From NCBI GenBank assembly GCA_022361535.1, contig JAKSAU010000851.1, forward strand, positions 1 through 10,001: 10,001 bases of DNA. Direction: 5' to 3'. This document shows, one piece after another, positions 1 to 6,999 of the stretch. Positions within the stretch are counted from its first letter, which is position 1. Each line of letters starts with the position of its first letter. The position numbers were made by a program, and so were the translations under genes. The DNA is from Desulfobacterales bacterium (GTDB lineage Bacteria; Desulfobacterota; Desulfobacteria; Desulfobacterales; Desulfobacteraceae). Below the pieces are notes generated by a model that made no database searches, was not told the origin of the DNA, and saw only the letters and a program-made list of their open reading frames with translations.

Positions 1-110
1 AACCCACGGCCCCCGATGTATTCTTTAATTACTTTTGGATCCAGAGGTTCTTGACTGCACTCTCCTTTGGTTAAGTCAACCCGAAGTATTTTCCCCATCC
101 ATCCATACAT
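1..110 (-). CDS. Aldehyde ferredoxin oxidoreductase, N-terminal fragment (runs off left edge)
   Basis: The minus strand from 110 downward opens with ATG and reads MYGWMGKILRVDLTKG, then ends in YIGGRG at the window edge (36 codons plus two bases). This closely resembles the start of tungsten-dependent aldehyde:ferredoxin oxidoreductases (AOR family, the MoCo/W-pterin N-terminal domain), which usually begin MYGWxGKxLRVxLT and have a YIGGRGL motif near residue 32-37. These cytoplasmic iron-sulfur enzymes of anaerobes oxidise aldehydes to acids and reduce ferredoxin. The start is supported by an AAAAGGAG ribosome binding site (complement of 118-125) seven bases before ATG. The pterin-binding and cluster cysteine regions lie outside the window, so the subfamily and intactness cannot be judged. 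The fragment is short but the motif match is specific. Confidence 0.85.
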   Translation of the reverse strand, partial: MYGWMGKILRVDLTKGECSQEPLDPKVIKEYIGGRG

Positions 111-627
111 GGTTGATCTCCTTTTACTTAATTGTGATTCACCTGTTTTTGACCCTCAGGCTATCGCTTGAATGCCGCTCAAATGTGCTAAAGCAATTGC
201 TTATTATAATGCAGGTGACCCTTTATCTGCATTTAACTGCCTTAATCATGAGCATCTATTTAATTAGCAATTTAATCAAATTTTTAATCAAATAGACAAT
301 TTACTAATATTAGTCAATTGGTTTCTCATTAAATCTTATTGAATTAAGGAACAATTGATGCCTCTATTTTAAATACGCATTAGAACGTCCAAAATCAAAC
401 AAGGTGTATAATCTGTGTTAAAGGAGGCCACTGAGTCGTTTTCATTGTATCATAGAGAGCCTCGTTAAAACTGAGGAAAGTTGTTGTGGTGTTAGTGTTC
501 TTTCTGAAGGGATGCGCTTAAGGCGATCAATATTAGACTAATCAGCAATTTTTCAAGGTGGCTAAGAATCTCTTTGTTATGACGTTGGGTTCAGTGAGGT
601 TTGAACTAACCCTTTTGCTTGAATGAA
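111..627. other. AT-rich non-coding region upstream of the AOR gene
   Basis: About 500 bases with no convincing gene. The stretch next to 110 must hold the leader and promoter of the minus-strand AOR gene. A 12-base perfect palindrome AAGCAATTGCTT lies at 191-202, next to ATTATAAT (203-210), which could be a -10 element on either strand. A tandem 11-base repeat lies at 271-293. A TATAAT at 407-412 is followed by a good Shine-Dalgarno-like AAAGGAGG, but no open frame follows it. In 440-560 the minus strand can be read as a short stretch resembling a transposase C-terminus, but it is interrupted by stops, and I do not call it. No RNA gene was recognised. Confidence 0.6.
271..293. repeat. Tandem direct repeat, two copies of TTTAATCAAAT
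   Basis: The 11-base unit TTTAATCAAAT occurs at 271-281 and again at 283-293, a 12-base period. It lies about 160-180 bases upstream of the AOR start codon. It may be a regulator binding site or simple AT-rich sequence; nothing distinguishes the two. Confidence 0.5.
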
Positions 628-1023
628 CTAAGATCTATCTATGTTTTGCTTTGATTCGATCCACTCCTCACATTCCTGAACGGTTCTAAATACGTGTAAT
701 TTTTCAATAGAGGTATTTATATGCGCCTCCCACACTCGTGATAATCCGAATGTCAAGTCTTTCTTGGCTGCAACTGCTATTATCATACCTGGATTCACAA
801 GTGCAGCTTCATTGTCTTGTTCTGCAATTTTTATTAATTCTTCTGACTCGATCTTTACTTTTTCTACTTTTGTATAATCACAAATCTGGTATGGGGTTTT
901 TTTTATCTTCTCATGAGTTGCGTAGATGGATCTATTAACCTCTAAAATATCTTTTGCTAGCAGGGTTCCAGTCCCGATAAGAATAACCCCGCCATTTTTA
1001 TCATATGAGCACTTGATAGGCAT
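628..1023 (-). CDS. Small SpoIIAA/STAS-like protein of unknown role
   Basis: A 131-residue soluble protein without a signal peptide or membrane segment. The pattern is an N-terminal strand pair (residues about 2-20, ending GGVILIGTGTL), a helix (about 22-42), a strand around YQICDYTKV, a helix (about 58-73), a strand MIIAVAA (about 80-86), a helix, then LHVFRTVQECEEWI at the C-terminus. This alternating strand/helix order, with the closing 'VF.t..eA..Wl' segment, is typical of the SpoIIAA-like/STAS fold family of about 120-130 residues. Such proteins are usually uncharacterised, so the fold call is an inference from pattern. An AAGGAGGG ribosome binding site (complement of 1027-1034) sits just before ATG at 1023 and supports the start. 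It is transcribed away from the TetR gene, and the two share an upstream region. Confidence 0.8.
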   Translation of the reverse strand: MPIKCSYDKNGGVILIGTGTLLAKDILEVNRSIYATHEKIKKTPYQICDYTKVEKVKIESEELIKIAEQDNEAALVNPGMIIAVAAKKDLTFGLSRVWEAHINTSIEKLHVFRTVQECEEWIESKQNIDRS

Positions 1024-1420
1024 CTACCCTCCTTTATTATTTACCAGGGATTATCTATATGGGATGTACTACCAAATTTTGATGCTATACATCTAATTTA
1101 GGAATCCTTGTTTTATGTATCGTTAACACAATACGGTATTAAGGATAAAATTTGAAGTATTGATTAGGATCTTCTTATTGGCAGTAGTAACTGAAAAATC
1201 TCCGTTATTTTATAGATGAGTTTTTAAAGACATATAAAAAACCACTCTTGAGGTTGTGGTGCGGTAATATTCAGCTAAGGGGAATCTGAGGGTAAAGTTT
1301 TGTTTGCAAAATATTCCGGAAAGGGATTTCTTGCCTGGTAATCGATCATATGATAATTCCATATTAAATGTTGAGTTGTTAATAATTATTTGGCCTGTAG
1401 GCAGATGGACTTATAGTATT
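1024..1420. promoter_or_regulatory. Divergent intergenic region between the STAS-like and TetR genes
   Basis: Nearly 400 bases from which two genes are read outward, so it should hold promoters for both. It contains an 11-base odd palindrome AATAC-G-GTATT (1130-1140) and an ACCAC/GTGGT inverted repeat with a 10-base spacer (1241-1260). Either could be a TetR-family operator, but this is inference only. The frame of the TetR gene stays open back to a TTG at 1304, and a GAGGG lies upstream of it. The extra 39 residues are hydrophobic and unlike the family, so I treat that part as leader. Confidence 0.4.
1130..1140. promoter_or_regulatory. Possible operator palindrome AATACGGTATT
   Basis: A perfect inverted repeat (AATAC, one central G, GTATT) about 110 bases before the STAS-like start and 280 bases before the chosen TetR start. 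TetR-family dimers bind palindromes between divergent genes, so it is a candidate site. It is short enough to occur by chance. Confidence 0.2.
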
Positions 1421-2029
1421 ATGGTAACCCAAAAAGGAGAAATAAGAAGAAATCAATTAATTAGCTGCGCATTGTCTTTACTGAGTAAGAAATCACCCAA
1501 CGAAATATCTCTTCAAATGATTGCTGAAAACGCCGATATACCTGTAAGCTCTGCATATCACTTTTTTAAAAACGCCAGCGATATTTTTCAAGCATGTGCA
1601 ACCAGGTTCGGTGCTGAATTCATAGAAGCGCTTACCTGTGATTATCCTGAGGAAAAGATACATCGCTGGCAAGATTTGTATAGAATTGCTGTTGACCGTG
1701 CTGTAGATATTTATAACAGAACGCCCGCCTATTGCGAATTGATTCTCGGCCCGCATTCGCCAGCCTCTATAAAACTGCGAGACAGGAAAAATGATGCTGA
1801 AATGGGAATCCGGTTTGTCGATGTGATAGACCGTTATTTTGTCGTTTTTCGCCAGCCCGACATTGAAGAAAAAATGTTTTACTCTATAGAAATAGTCGAT
1901 CTCTTTTTAAGCCTGTCATTCACATATCACCATGCACTTGTCCCGGAAATAATAGAAGAGGCCAAAGATGCAGGTCTCGCCTATATGGAACGTTATCTTC
2001 CCCCGATCCTACCCAAAAGAAATCCATAA
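1421..2029 (+). CDS. TetR/AcrR-family transcriptional regulator
   Basis: A 202-residue protein of normal TetR length. Residues about 7-65 form the DNA-binding domain: RRNQLISCALSLL (helix 1), then a helix-turn-helix of SLQMIAENADIPVSSAYHFFK (about 30-50, split here by the turn at DIPVS). The tail DIFQACATRFGAEF matches the fourth helix of the family. The C-terminal two thirds is the helical ligand-binding and dimer region, which gives no hint of the ligand. The ATG at 1421 is chosen because the domain starts a few residues later, as in relatives. It lacks a clear ribosome binding site; a TTG at 1304 would add 39 untypical residues. The gene points at the hydrolase genes downstream, so it may control them, itself or the divergent STAS-like gene. 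Control of the hydrolases is inferred from position only. Confidence 0.88.
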   Translation: MVTQKGEIRRNQLISCALSLLSKKSPNEISLQMIAENADIPVSSAYHFFKNASDIFQACATRFGAEFIEALTCDYPEEKIHRWQDLYRIAVDRAVDIYNRTPAYCELILGPHSPASIKLRDRKNDAEMGIRFVDVIDRYFVVFRQPDIEEKMFYSIEIVDLFLSLSFTYHHALVPEIIEEAKDAGLAYMERYLPPILPKRNP

Positions 2030-2139
2030 TTACCTTTATATAAAAATGCAAGCCATCGATTAAAAGTCGAATCAATTCCAAAATCATACAAATTAGATGT
2101 TTATTAAAATGTTCACATTATTCATAATTCACCCTTGCG

Positions 2140-2160
2140 GCGCATTAAGATGCGCTTTAT
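2140..2160 (+). terminator. Hairpin GCGCAT-TAAG-ATGCGC followed by TTTATAT
   Basis: A perfect 6-base-pair stem with a 4-base loop, followed directly by a T-rich stretch (TTTATAT). It sits about 110 bases after the TetR stop codon and would be a modest Rho-independent terminator for that gene. The T tract is interrupted, so termination may be weak. Confidence 0.45.
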
Positions 2161-2228
2161 ATATTCACCATAGAGTTTGAAATGTTTTTTTGGCGAATCT
2201 GATGACACCTTGCGGGGAAGTGAAAAAA

Positions 2229-2270
2229 GTCGAAAAGAATCGTTTTTTTTAGAGATGACTATTTTTCGAC
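2229..2270. repeat. Inverted repeat GTCGAAAA / TTTTCGAC
   Basis: Perfect 8-base arms at 2229-2236 and 2263-2270 with a 26-base spacer that includes a run of eight T. It could form a stem in RNA or be a pair of half-sites. No function can be assigned. Confidence 0.45.
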
Positions 2271-2316
2271 AAACTAAAAGTTCCAGTTTTTAATGTCATA
2301 AGATGCATTGCAAACT

Positions 2317-2334
2317 GTTCGGATTATAACGAAC
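2317..2334. promoter_or_regulatory. Possible operator GTTCG-N8-CGAAC
   Basis: An 18-base inverted repeat with 5-base arms and an 8-base AT-rich centre, about 130 bases upstream of the serine hydrolase start. Its size and symmetry fit a dimeric helix-turn-helix regulator such as the TetR protein encoded just upstream. The link is inference. Confidence 0.3.
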
Positions 2335-2351
2335 CTAAATTGTGATGAGTG

Positions 2352-2410
2352 GACACTTATCATATTTACAATTAGACCATTACGAGTGTCTCTAATTTTG
2401 TTCGGTCTAA
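2352..2410. repeat. Two interleaved inverted repeats before the hydrolase promoter
   Basis: GACACT at 2352-2357 pairs with AGTGTC at 2385-2390, and TTAGACC at 2372-2378 pairs with GGTCTAA at 2404-2410. The loops overlap, so only one stem can form at a time in a simple structure, or the two can form a pseudoknot. The region ends a few bases before the candidate -35 element. Either an operator array or a structured leader is possible. Confidence 0.4.
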
Positions 2411-2413
2411 AAG

Positions 2414-2443
2414 TGACTTCAAGAAAATATAAACTATTACAAT
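2414..2443 (+). promoter_or_regulatory. Weak candidate sigma-70 promoter for the serine hydrolase/patatin operon
   Basis: TGACTT (2414-2419) and TACAAT (2438-2443) are separated by 18 bases, and the gene starts at 2466 after an AAGGA ribosome binding site (2455-2459). The elements only partly match consensus. The location just after the inverted repeats makes it plausible. Confidence 0.25.
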
Positions 2444-2465
2444 ACAATTAAATCAAGGATAAAAC

Positions 2466-3735
2466 ATGAAAAAAATTTTAATTGCAGGTGCATTTATATT
2501 AATGGTTTCTTCAAGCTCAACGGCGGTGACTTTTAAAACTCCAGATGCCGAATTTATCAAACAAGCTGAAACAATCGGTATGACCGGAAAAACCTGGGAA
2601 ACCCCAAATTACATTGCTTCTGCAATGCCCCACGTTTACAAGTTTACCCATAGTTTTACCCTACACAAAGGTGAATACGTATCAAAACTTGAAAGAGCGA
2701 ATAAGCAGTTAAATCTTGATTCAATAATGATCAACGATTTTGACGGAAATATCTCTGTTAAAGATTTTCTTTTGAATCGGATGCAAAACCACAACACAGT
2801 TATTGTAAAAGACGGTAAAATTGCACATGAGCATTATGGCAACGGAATGGATGAGTTCTCCCCCCATCTGGATATGTCTGTCTCTAAATCATTTACAGCC
2901 ATGGCCGGGGATTGCAGCGGGACAAGGGGCACTTGATATGGACTCTAAAGCGATAAGATACGTTCCTGAATTGAAAGGTACGGCTTTTGAGAATGCAAGT
3001 GTTCAGGAAATATCTGATATGCGGACAGCGGTTAAATTGGCCCCTGGTACCAAAGAAAAATATTGGGATACACGCCTCTCTGACGCTCAGGGATATTATG
3101 GAGAAGATGCATCCAAACCATACCCCAATGGAACGATGGATTTTTTCCCGTTGATCACGGAACGCCAAGATTACGCCATGGGTGAAAAATACGACTATCA
3201 GGATGTAAACTCTGAACTTCTTGGCCTTATCGTTAACCGTGCAACCGGTCAAAATTTTGTTGAAATCTTAGAGAAAATGCTGCAACGGACAGGGGTGGCT
3301 GCCGATGCTCACTTTATGTCGGACAAAAAAGGGCTTGGTATGGGGTCCACAGGTATGAACATGGCCACAAAAGATCTTGCGCGTGTAGGGCTTCTTTTCT
3401 TAAATGAAGGTAAGAACGCAATGAGTGAGCAGGTACTGCCCAAAAAATTTGTCGATGACCTTTGGAAAGGCAATGAAACCGTTCGGAGTGCATGGAAAAA
3501 AGGCAAGGAATCTGCATTGTCAGATGGGTATTATAAAGACCAGTTCCGTGTGCTTGAAGTCAATGGTCAACGCTTCCTGGCAATGGTCGGTGTCAATGGT
3601 CAGATGTGTGTTATGCACAAGGAAACTAATTCTGTTATTGCTGCAAACGGCGCATATCCAATGGCAGAAACTCCCCGTTTCGCAGCAATGCAGTTTCACC
3701 AGTTCGTTCCTGCAATCCTGAATGCACTGAAATAG
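2466..3735 (+). pseudogene. Exported beta-lactamase-fold serine hydrolase, broken by a frameshift
   Basis: This is a serine beta-lactamase-like hydrolase (the group that includes class C beta-lactamases, EstB-type esterases and NylB 6-aminohexanoate-dimer hydrolase). The first frame (2466-2936) encodes a Sec signal peptide (residues 1-20, ending SSSSTA) and the SxxK nucleophile motif SVSK (138-141). The reading then shifts by one base near GCCGGGG at 2905-2910. The second frame carries the rest from IAAGQG (2911) to 3735, including the YQD motif with the likely base Tyr at 3196-3198. Aligned by eye to the paralogue at 7000, the fragments join to about 422 residues. The paralogue has one more residue at the join (TAILAG against TAMAG), so one G too many or two bases lost would both explain it. 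The N-terminal piece alone lacks the Tyr and cannot be a working enzyme. It could be a true pseudogene or a sequencing error. Confidence 0.85.
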
Positions 3736-3760
3736 CAGCCTTACTGAATATAGGGAAACG

Positions 3761-4750
3761 TTGAAGCATATGGAATTCAAAGAATTGTTTCAATTTAAGA
3801 TTGGACTTGTCCTTTCTGGTGGCGGGGCCAAAGGAGCATACCAGATTGGCGTATTCAAAGCGCTGAAGGAACTTGAACTCTACAGCCTTGTCACGGCCGT
3901 ATCCGGCACATCTATAGGAGCATTGAACGGTGCCCTCTTTTTAATGGGTGACATGGATCTCTGGTTCAGGACTTGGCAGGATGCGAATTTTGAAAATTTC
4001 TTTTTTACTGAAGAAACCAGGGAGGAGAGGCAACAAACGAATTTCCTTAATGGGGAAAACAGTCTCAGAAACTCTTTAGAAAAATTAGAAAATTCATGGG
4101 ACAACTCAGGTGGCGTCAAAGACTTCCTCCTGAAACAGAATATCAGTTTTTTCTCTCAAAAAGGACTTTCAAATCTCATAGACAGGCATCTTGACCTGCA
4201 GATGGTTCGAAAAAGTTCTGTATCGTTTCACGCCTGTGCCTACAACATAGATAGACTTGAACCGGAATACTTTCATGCATGTGATCTTGATGAGGAATCT
4301 CTCAAGAGTGTCCTTATGGCTTCAGCAAGTATTCCCTTCATATATGAACCTGTAAAAATAGGGCACAACCGCTATTCGGATGGAGGCATAAAAAATCCTC
4401 TCTACCAGAAAGAGAATGTTGACAAGGTTCCCATAAAACCGGTCTGTGATTCAGACTGTGATATCCTCATCGTGGTCTACATGAACCACGGTGACACTAT
4501 CGATTTTACGGGATGCATGGATAAAAAACTGATCGAAATTTATCCGTCACTACCCCTTGAAGATATAAAGGGAACCGGAAGCTTTGATTTTTCAAGGTCC
4601 TCACTGGGTGAAAGAATAGAAATGGGGTATCACGATGCAATGTTCATCCTGGCTCCAATGATGGTGAAGTGGTTCCAAGGGAAAAATGCCGACAAACTTT
4701 TTGACGAACATCATAGATACAATAGCTGGCTGCGGAAGAAATTTATATAG
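3761..4750 (+). CDS. Patatin-like phospholipase
   Basis: A patatin-family acyl hydrolase (PNPLA/RssA type), which cleaves fatty acyl esters of phospholipids or other lipids with a Ser-Asp dyad. The glycine-rich oxyanion motif GGGAKG is at residues 20-25, the nucleophile motif GTSIG at 49-53 (Ser51), and the catalytic Asp in DGG at 207-209. All three are intact. There is no signal peptide, so it is probably cytoplasmic or bound to the inner membrane. An AGGG at 3752-3755 is well placed for the TTG at 3761. An ATG three codons later (3770) is an alternative that would drop only three residues. It starts 25 bases after the serine hydrolase stop, so the two are likely co-transcribed, and a probable terminator follows. 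The region after DGG (about 210-329) is unlike anything I recognise beyond the family fold. Confidence 0.92.
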   Translation: MKHMEFKELFQFKIGLVLSGGGAKGAYQIGVFKALKELELYSLVTAVSGTSIGALNGALFLMGDMDLWFRTWQDANFENFFFTEETREERQQTNFLNGENSLRNSLEKLENSWDNSGGVKDFLLKQNISFFSQKGLSNLIDRHLDLQMVRKSSVSFHACAYNIDRLEPEYFHACDLDEESLKSVLMASASIPFIYEPVKIGHNRYSDGGIKNPLYQKENVDKVPIKPVCDSDCDILIVVYMNHGDTIDFTGCMDKKLIEIYPSLPLEDIKGTGSFDFSRSSLGERIEMGYHDAMFILAPMMVKWFQGKNADKLFDEHHRYNSWLRKKFI

Positions 4751-4752
4751 TT

Positions 4753-4778
4753 CCCTGGCATTGAGCACAGGGTTTTAA
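4753..4778 (+). terminator. Probable Rho-independent terminator after the patatin gene
   Basis: CCCTGGC (4753-4759) pairs with GC-A-CAGGG (4765-4772), leaving one bulged A and a 5-base loop. TTTTAAT follows directly. It starts two bases after the patatin stop codon, as expected for the end of the 2466-4750 operon. Confidence 0.55.
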
Positions 4779-4898
4779 TCCTTAAACAAAAAAACGATAT
4801 GCTGAAATTTCTAAAAAACCAAAATGGAGAACAATAAAAAATTAGCCTTAAATAAGATTTCTTTAATGTTACCGTAAAAAGAACAGAAAGGACATGCC

Positions 4899-6812
4899 AT
4901 GAAAAAGAGAATCGATATCAGACCAGTGGATAACTTATTACAATCTATCGAGCGGAGGGATTTTATAAAAAAAGGAGCTCAAATGGCTGTTATTGCTGCC
5001 AGTTTGACGCCGTTGGGATGCATGAATACCTTTTCAGGCTCCAAAGCGGTAGCTGCGAAAAAAAGCGCTGACCTGATATACCTGAACGGTAAGGTTTACA
5101 CCAGTAACAAAGAACAAAAATGGGCCCAGGCCTTTGCTGTCAGCGGTGATAAATTCCTGAAAATCGGCAGCAACGAAGAAATCCAGGCCTTGCGCACCCC
5201 TGACACTCAGGTGGTGGATCTGCGCGGCCATCTGGTTCTGCCCGGACTCATTGATGATCATATGCACCCGGACATGGCTGCGGAAAACTATTTCAATATC
5301 CAGGTGGATGAGATGTCCACCACCTATGAAGAGTTCAAAGCCTTAATTCAAAAGGAGTTAAAGGAAAATCCCGAAAAAGAATGGGTTTTCGGCGGAAACA
5401 TCGACTACCTCTGGGATGACGGCAGCGATATCAAAATGTTCGGCAAACCCTCCCATAAATCCATTCTGGATGAAATTGTCAGCGACAAACCGGCATTTTT
5501 CTGGGAGGTCAGCGGCCATGCAGCCCTGGTGAACAGCAAGGCCCTTGAGGTCTGCGGAATCACAAAAGACAGCCCGGACCCTGAGGGCGGGCATTATGTC
5601 AAGGACAAGAATGGTGAACCCACCGGCGTGCTCCGGGAACTGGCCGCCCACGTGGTCTGGGAAAAGTACCTTTTAACCCAGCCGTCCTCGGAATATATCG
5701 GTGAGAACTGGATGAAGCCGGCTTTCAGCTACCTCAACAGTTTTGGACTGACCTCCATCAGCGATGTCTGGGCCAGGGAAAATTTTGTGAAGGCATACAA
5801 TGATCTGGACAAGAAAGGTGATCTTTCAGTTCGAATCGCGGTTTTTGCCAATGATGAAGTAGATTTCGTCACCCAGCCCATGAAGGATCGTGCCAATAAG
5901 CTCATCAATAACATTGAAGACTATAATTCAAAACAGGTCTCCATGATCGGGGTAAAGTATATCCTGGATGGGGCTGCTGCCGGACAGACCGCTGTACTGG
6001 TCGACCCCTACGAGGGAAGCGACGACTACCGCGGGCCCTGGCGGGTCAGCCCGGAAGTCTACAAGGAAAAGCTCTTTAAATTTGATGCCATGGGATTGTC
6101 GGTCAGTGCCCATTGTGCCGGGGACGGCGCTGCTCGCCTGGTGCTGGACTGTGTTGAAGAGCTGCATAAAAAACCGGGGAACAATGCTGCCAGGCTGCGT
6201 CATTGCGCGGCCCATTGCGCCATGCTCCAGCCCGATGATATCCCCCGCTTTGCCGAACTTGGGGTACAGCCCGAGTTTTCTCCCGTATTCTGGTATGATA
6301 TGCCCGCCATGAGAGTCATTGAAAAGGATATCGGCAAAGACCGGGTGCAGAACCTGATGTACCAGATTCGCAGGGTGATGGAAACCGGTGCCCATGTCTC
6401 CATTGGCACCGACTGGGCTGTCACCCCGGCCGATCCATGGGTGGCAATTGAAACCGTTGTAACCCGAAGGGCTCCGGGAGCGACCTCCGGGCCGGATCTC
6501 AACGCCAAAGATCACGCCATTTCCCTGGAAGATGCGATTCACCTGTACACCATGGGAAGCGCCTATGGTCAGCACCGTGAAAATGAAATCGGAAGTATAG
6601 AGCCCGGCAAATATGCTGACTTTATTGTCACAGACCAGAATATTTTTGAGGTGCCCATTCACAAGGTGCATGAAACAAAAGTCTTGAGTACAGTTCTGGG
6701 CGGCCGGGATGTCTATATCAGCAAAAAGGTTCAGGAGATCATTGACATGGGGGATATCAGCGGCGAATACTCCAATAATCCCACTTTTGCATCCACGAGC
6801 CGGCATATATAG
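4899..6812 (+). CDS. Tat-exported YtcJ-like amidohydrolase (amidohydrolase family 3)
   Basis: A 637-residue metal-dependent hydrolase of the amidohydrolase superfamily, YtcJ-like branch, which hydrolyses C-N bonds; the substrate is unknown. The N-terminus has a twin-arginine motif ERRDFIKK (18-25), then a hydrophobic stretch to about 40, so export of the folded protein by Tat is likely. A Cys at 41 follows PLG, a poor lipobox, so lipidation is uncertain. Metal-site landmarks: HMH at 121-123 in GLIDDHMHP, Lys353 in GVKYILDG, His405 in SAHCAGDGA, His439 in the RHCAAHC segment before LQPDDIPRFAELGV, and Asp504 in IGTDW. The closing segment IGSIEPGKYADFIV (about 564-577) is typical. An AAAGGA site lies before the start. 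The gene stands apart by 148 bases from the patatin gene and 187 bases from the next gene, and it looks richer in G+C than the left part of the window. Confidence 0.93.
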   Translation: MKKRIDIRPVDNLLQSIERRDFIKKGAQMAVIAASLTPLGCMNTFSGSKAVAAKKSADLIYLNGKVYTSNKEQKWAQAFAVSGDKFLKIGSNEEIQALRTPDTQVVDLRGHLVLPGLIDDHMHPDMAAENYFNIQVDEMSTTYEEFKALIQKELKENPEKEWVFGGNIDYLWDDGSDIKMFGKPSHKSILDEIVSDKPAFFWEVSGHAALVNSKALEVCGITKDSPDPEGGHYVKDKNGEPTGVLRELAAHVVWEKYLLTQPSSEYIGENWMKPAFSYLNSFGLTSISDVWARENFVKAYNDLDKKGDLSVRIAVFANDEVDFVTQPMKDRANKLINNIEDYNSKQVSMIGVKYILDGAAAGQTAVLVDPYEGSDDYRGPWRVSPEVYKEKLFKFDAMGLSVSAHCAGDGAARLVLDCVEELHKKPGNNAARLRHCAAHCAMLQPDDIPRFAELGVQPEFSPVFWYDMPAMRVIEKDIGKDRVQNLMYQIRRVMETGAHVSIGTDWAVTPADPWVAIETVVTRRAPGATSGPDLNAKDHAISLEDAIHLYTMGSAYGQHRENEIGSIEPGKYADFIVTDQNIFEVPIHKVHETKVLSTVLGGRDVYISKKVQEIIDMGDISGEYSNNPTFASTSRHI

Positions 6813-6999
6813 GATACTCCACGGTAAAAGCTGTCAGAAAAATTTTGACAAAGATCTGAAAAGCTTCCGCCGGGGCCGTGATACGGGCCTTGTAAATGAC
6901 CAGAATGTATTTTTAAGCATCACCACTTATTTTTAAGACATTAACCTCAGAGATACCATATGAATTAACCAATATTTCACACAAGTAGGGAGGACTCTA
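6813..6999. other. Short non-coding gap before the second serine hydrolase
   Basis: 187 bases with no gene. A GC-rich imperfect hairpin may form around GGGGCCGT and ACGGGCC near 6871-6890, but it has no T tract, so I do not call a terminator. A strong GGGAGG ribosome binding site lies at 6988-6993, six bases before the ATG at 7000. Confidence 0.5.

Larger units (their letters stand above)
2030..2465. other. Inverted-repeat-rich non-coding region before the first serine hydrolase
   Basis: 436 bases without a plausible gene. It holds a terminator-like hairpin (2140-2160), an 8-base inverted repeat with a long spacer (2229-2270), GTTCG-N8-CGAAC (2317-2334), and two interleaved inverted repeats (2352-2410) just before a weak promoter-like pair. 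Together they suggest an end of transcription for the TetR gene and a regulated start for the hydrolase operon. Confidence 0.6.

Noticed and set aside
35..295. Plus-strand open frame of 86 codons
   Set aside because: It overlaps the AOR N-terminus on the other strand, and its hydrophobic product, rich in Leu and Ile, is what AT-rich non-coding DNA gives; no ribosome binding site.
430..600. Possible decayed transposase C-terminus on the minus strand
   Set aside because: One frame contains a stretch loosely like the tail of a DDE transposase (NIDRLKRIPSERTLTPQQL), but it is bounded by stops, no ends or other parts were found, and the similarity is from memory only.
1304..1420. N-terminal extension of the TetR regulator from the TTG at 1304
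   Set aside because: The 39 extra residues are hydrophobic, unlike the family, and the protein from 1421 already has the usual length and domain start.
2905..2910. Phase-variable or programmed frameshift at the G4 run
   Set aside because: Four G are too few for typical slipped-strand phase variation, and no slippery heptamer with a downstream structure was seen; a plain mutation or sequencing error is simpler.
2821..3735. Second part of the first serine hydrolase as an independent gene starting at TTG 2821
   Set aside because: The first 30 or so codons overlap the conserved frame of the N-terminal part; only the sequence from about 2911 aligns to the paralogue, so it is the continuation after a frameshift.
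4938..5022. Lipoprotein signal at Cys41 of the amidohydrolase
   Set aside because: The residues before the Cys are T-P-L-G, with Pro at -3, which is a poor lipobox; the Tat motif is clear but lipidation is not supported.
5928..6806. Long minus-strand open frame of 292 codons
   Set aside because: It lies wholly inside the well-supported amidohydrolase gene and shows no recognisable domain; long shadows like this are common opposite GC-richer genes.
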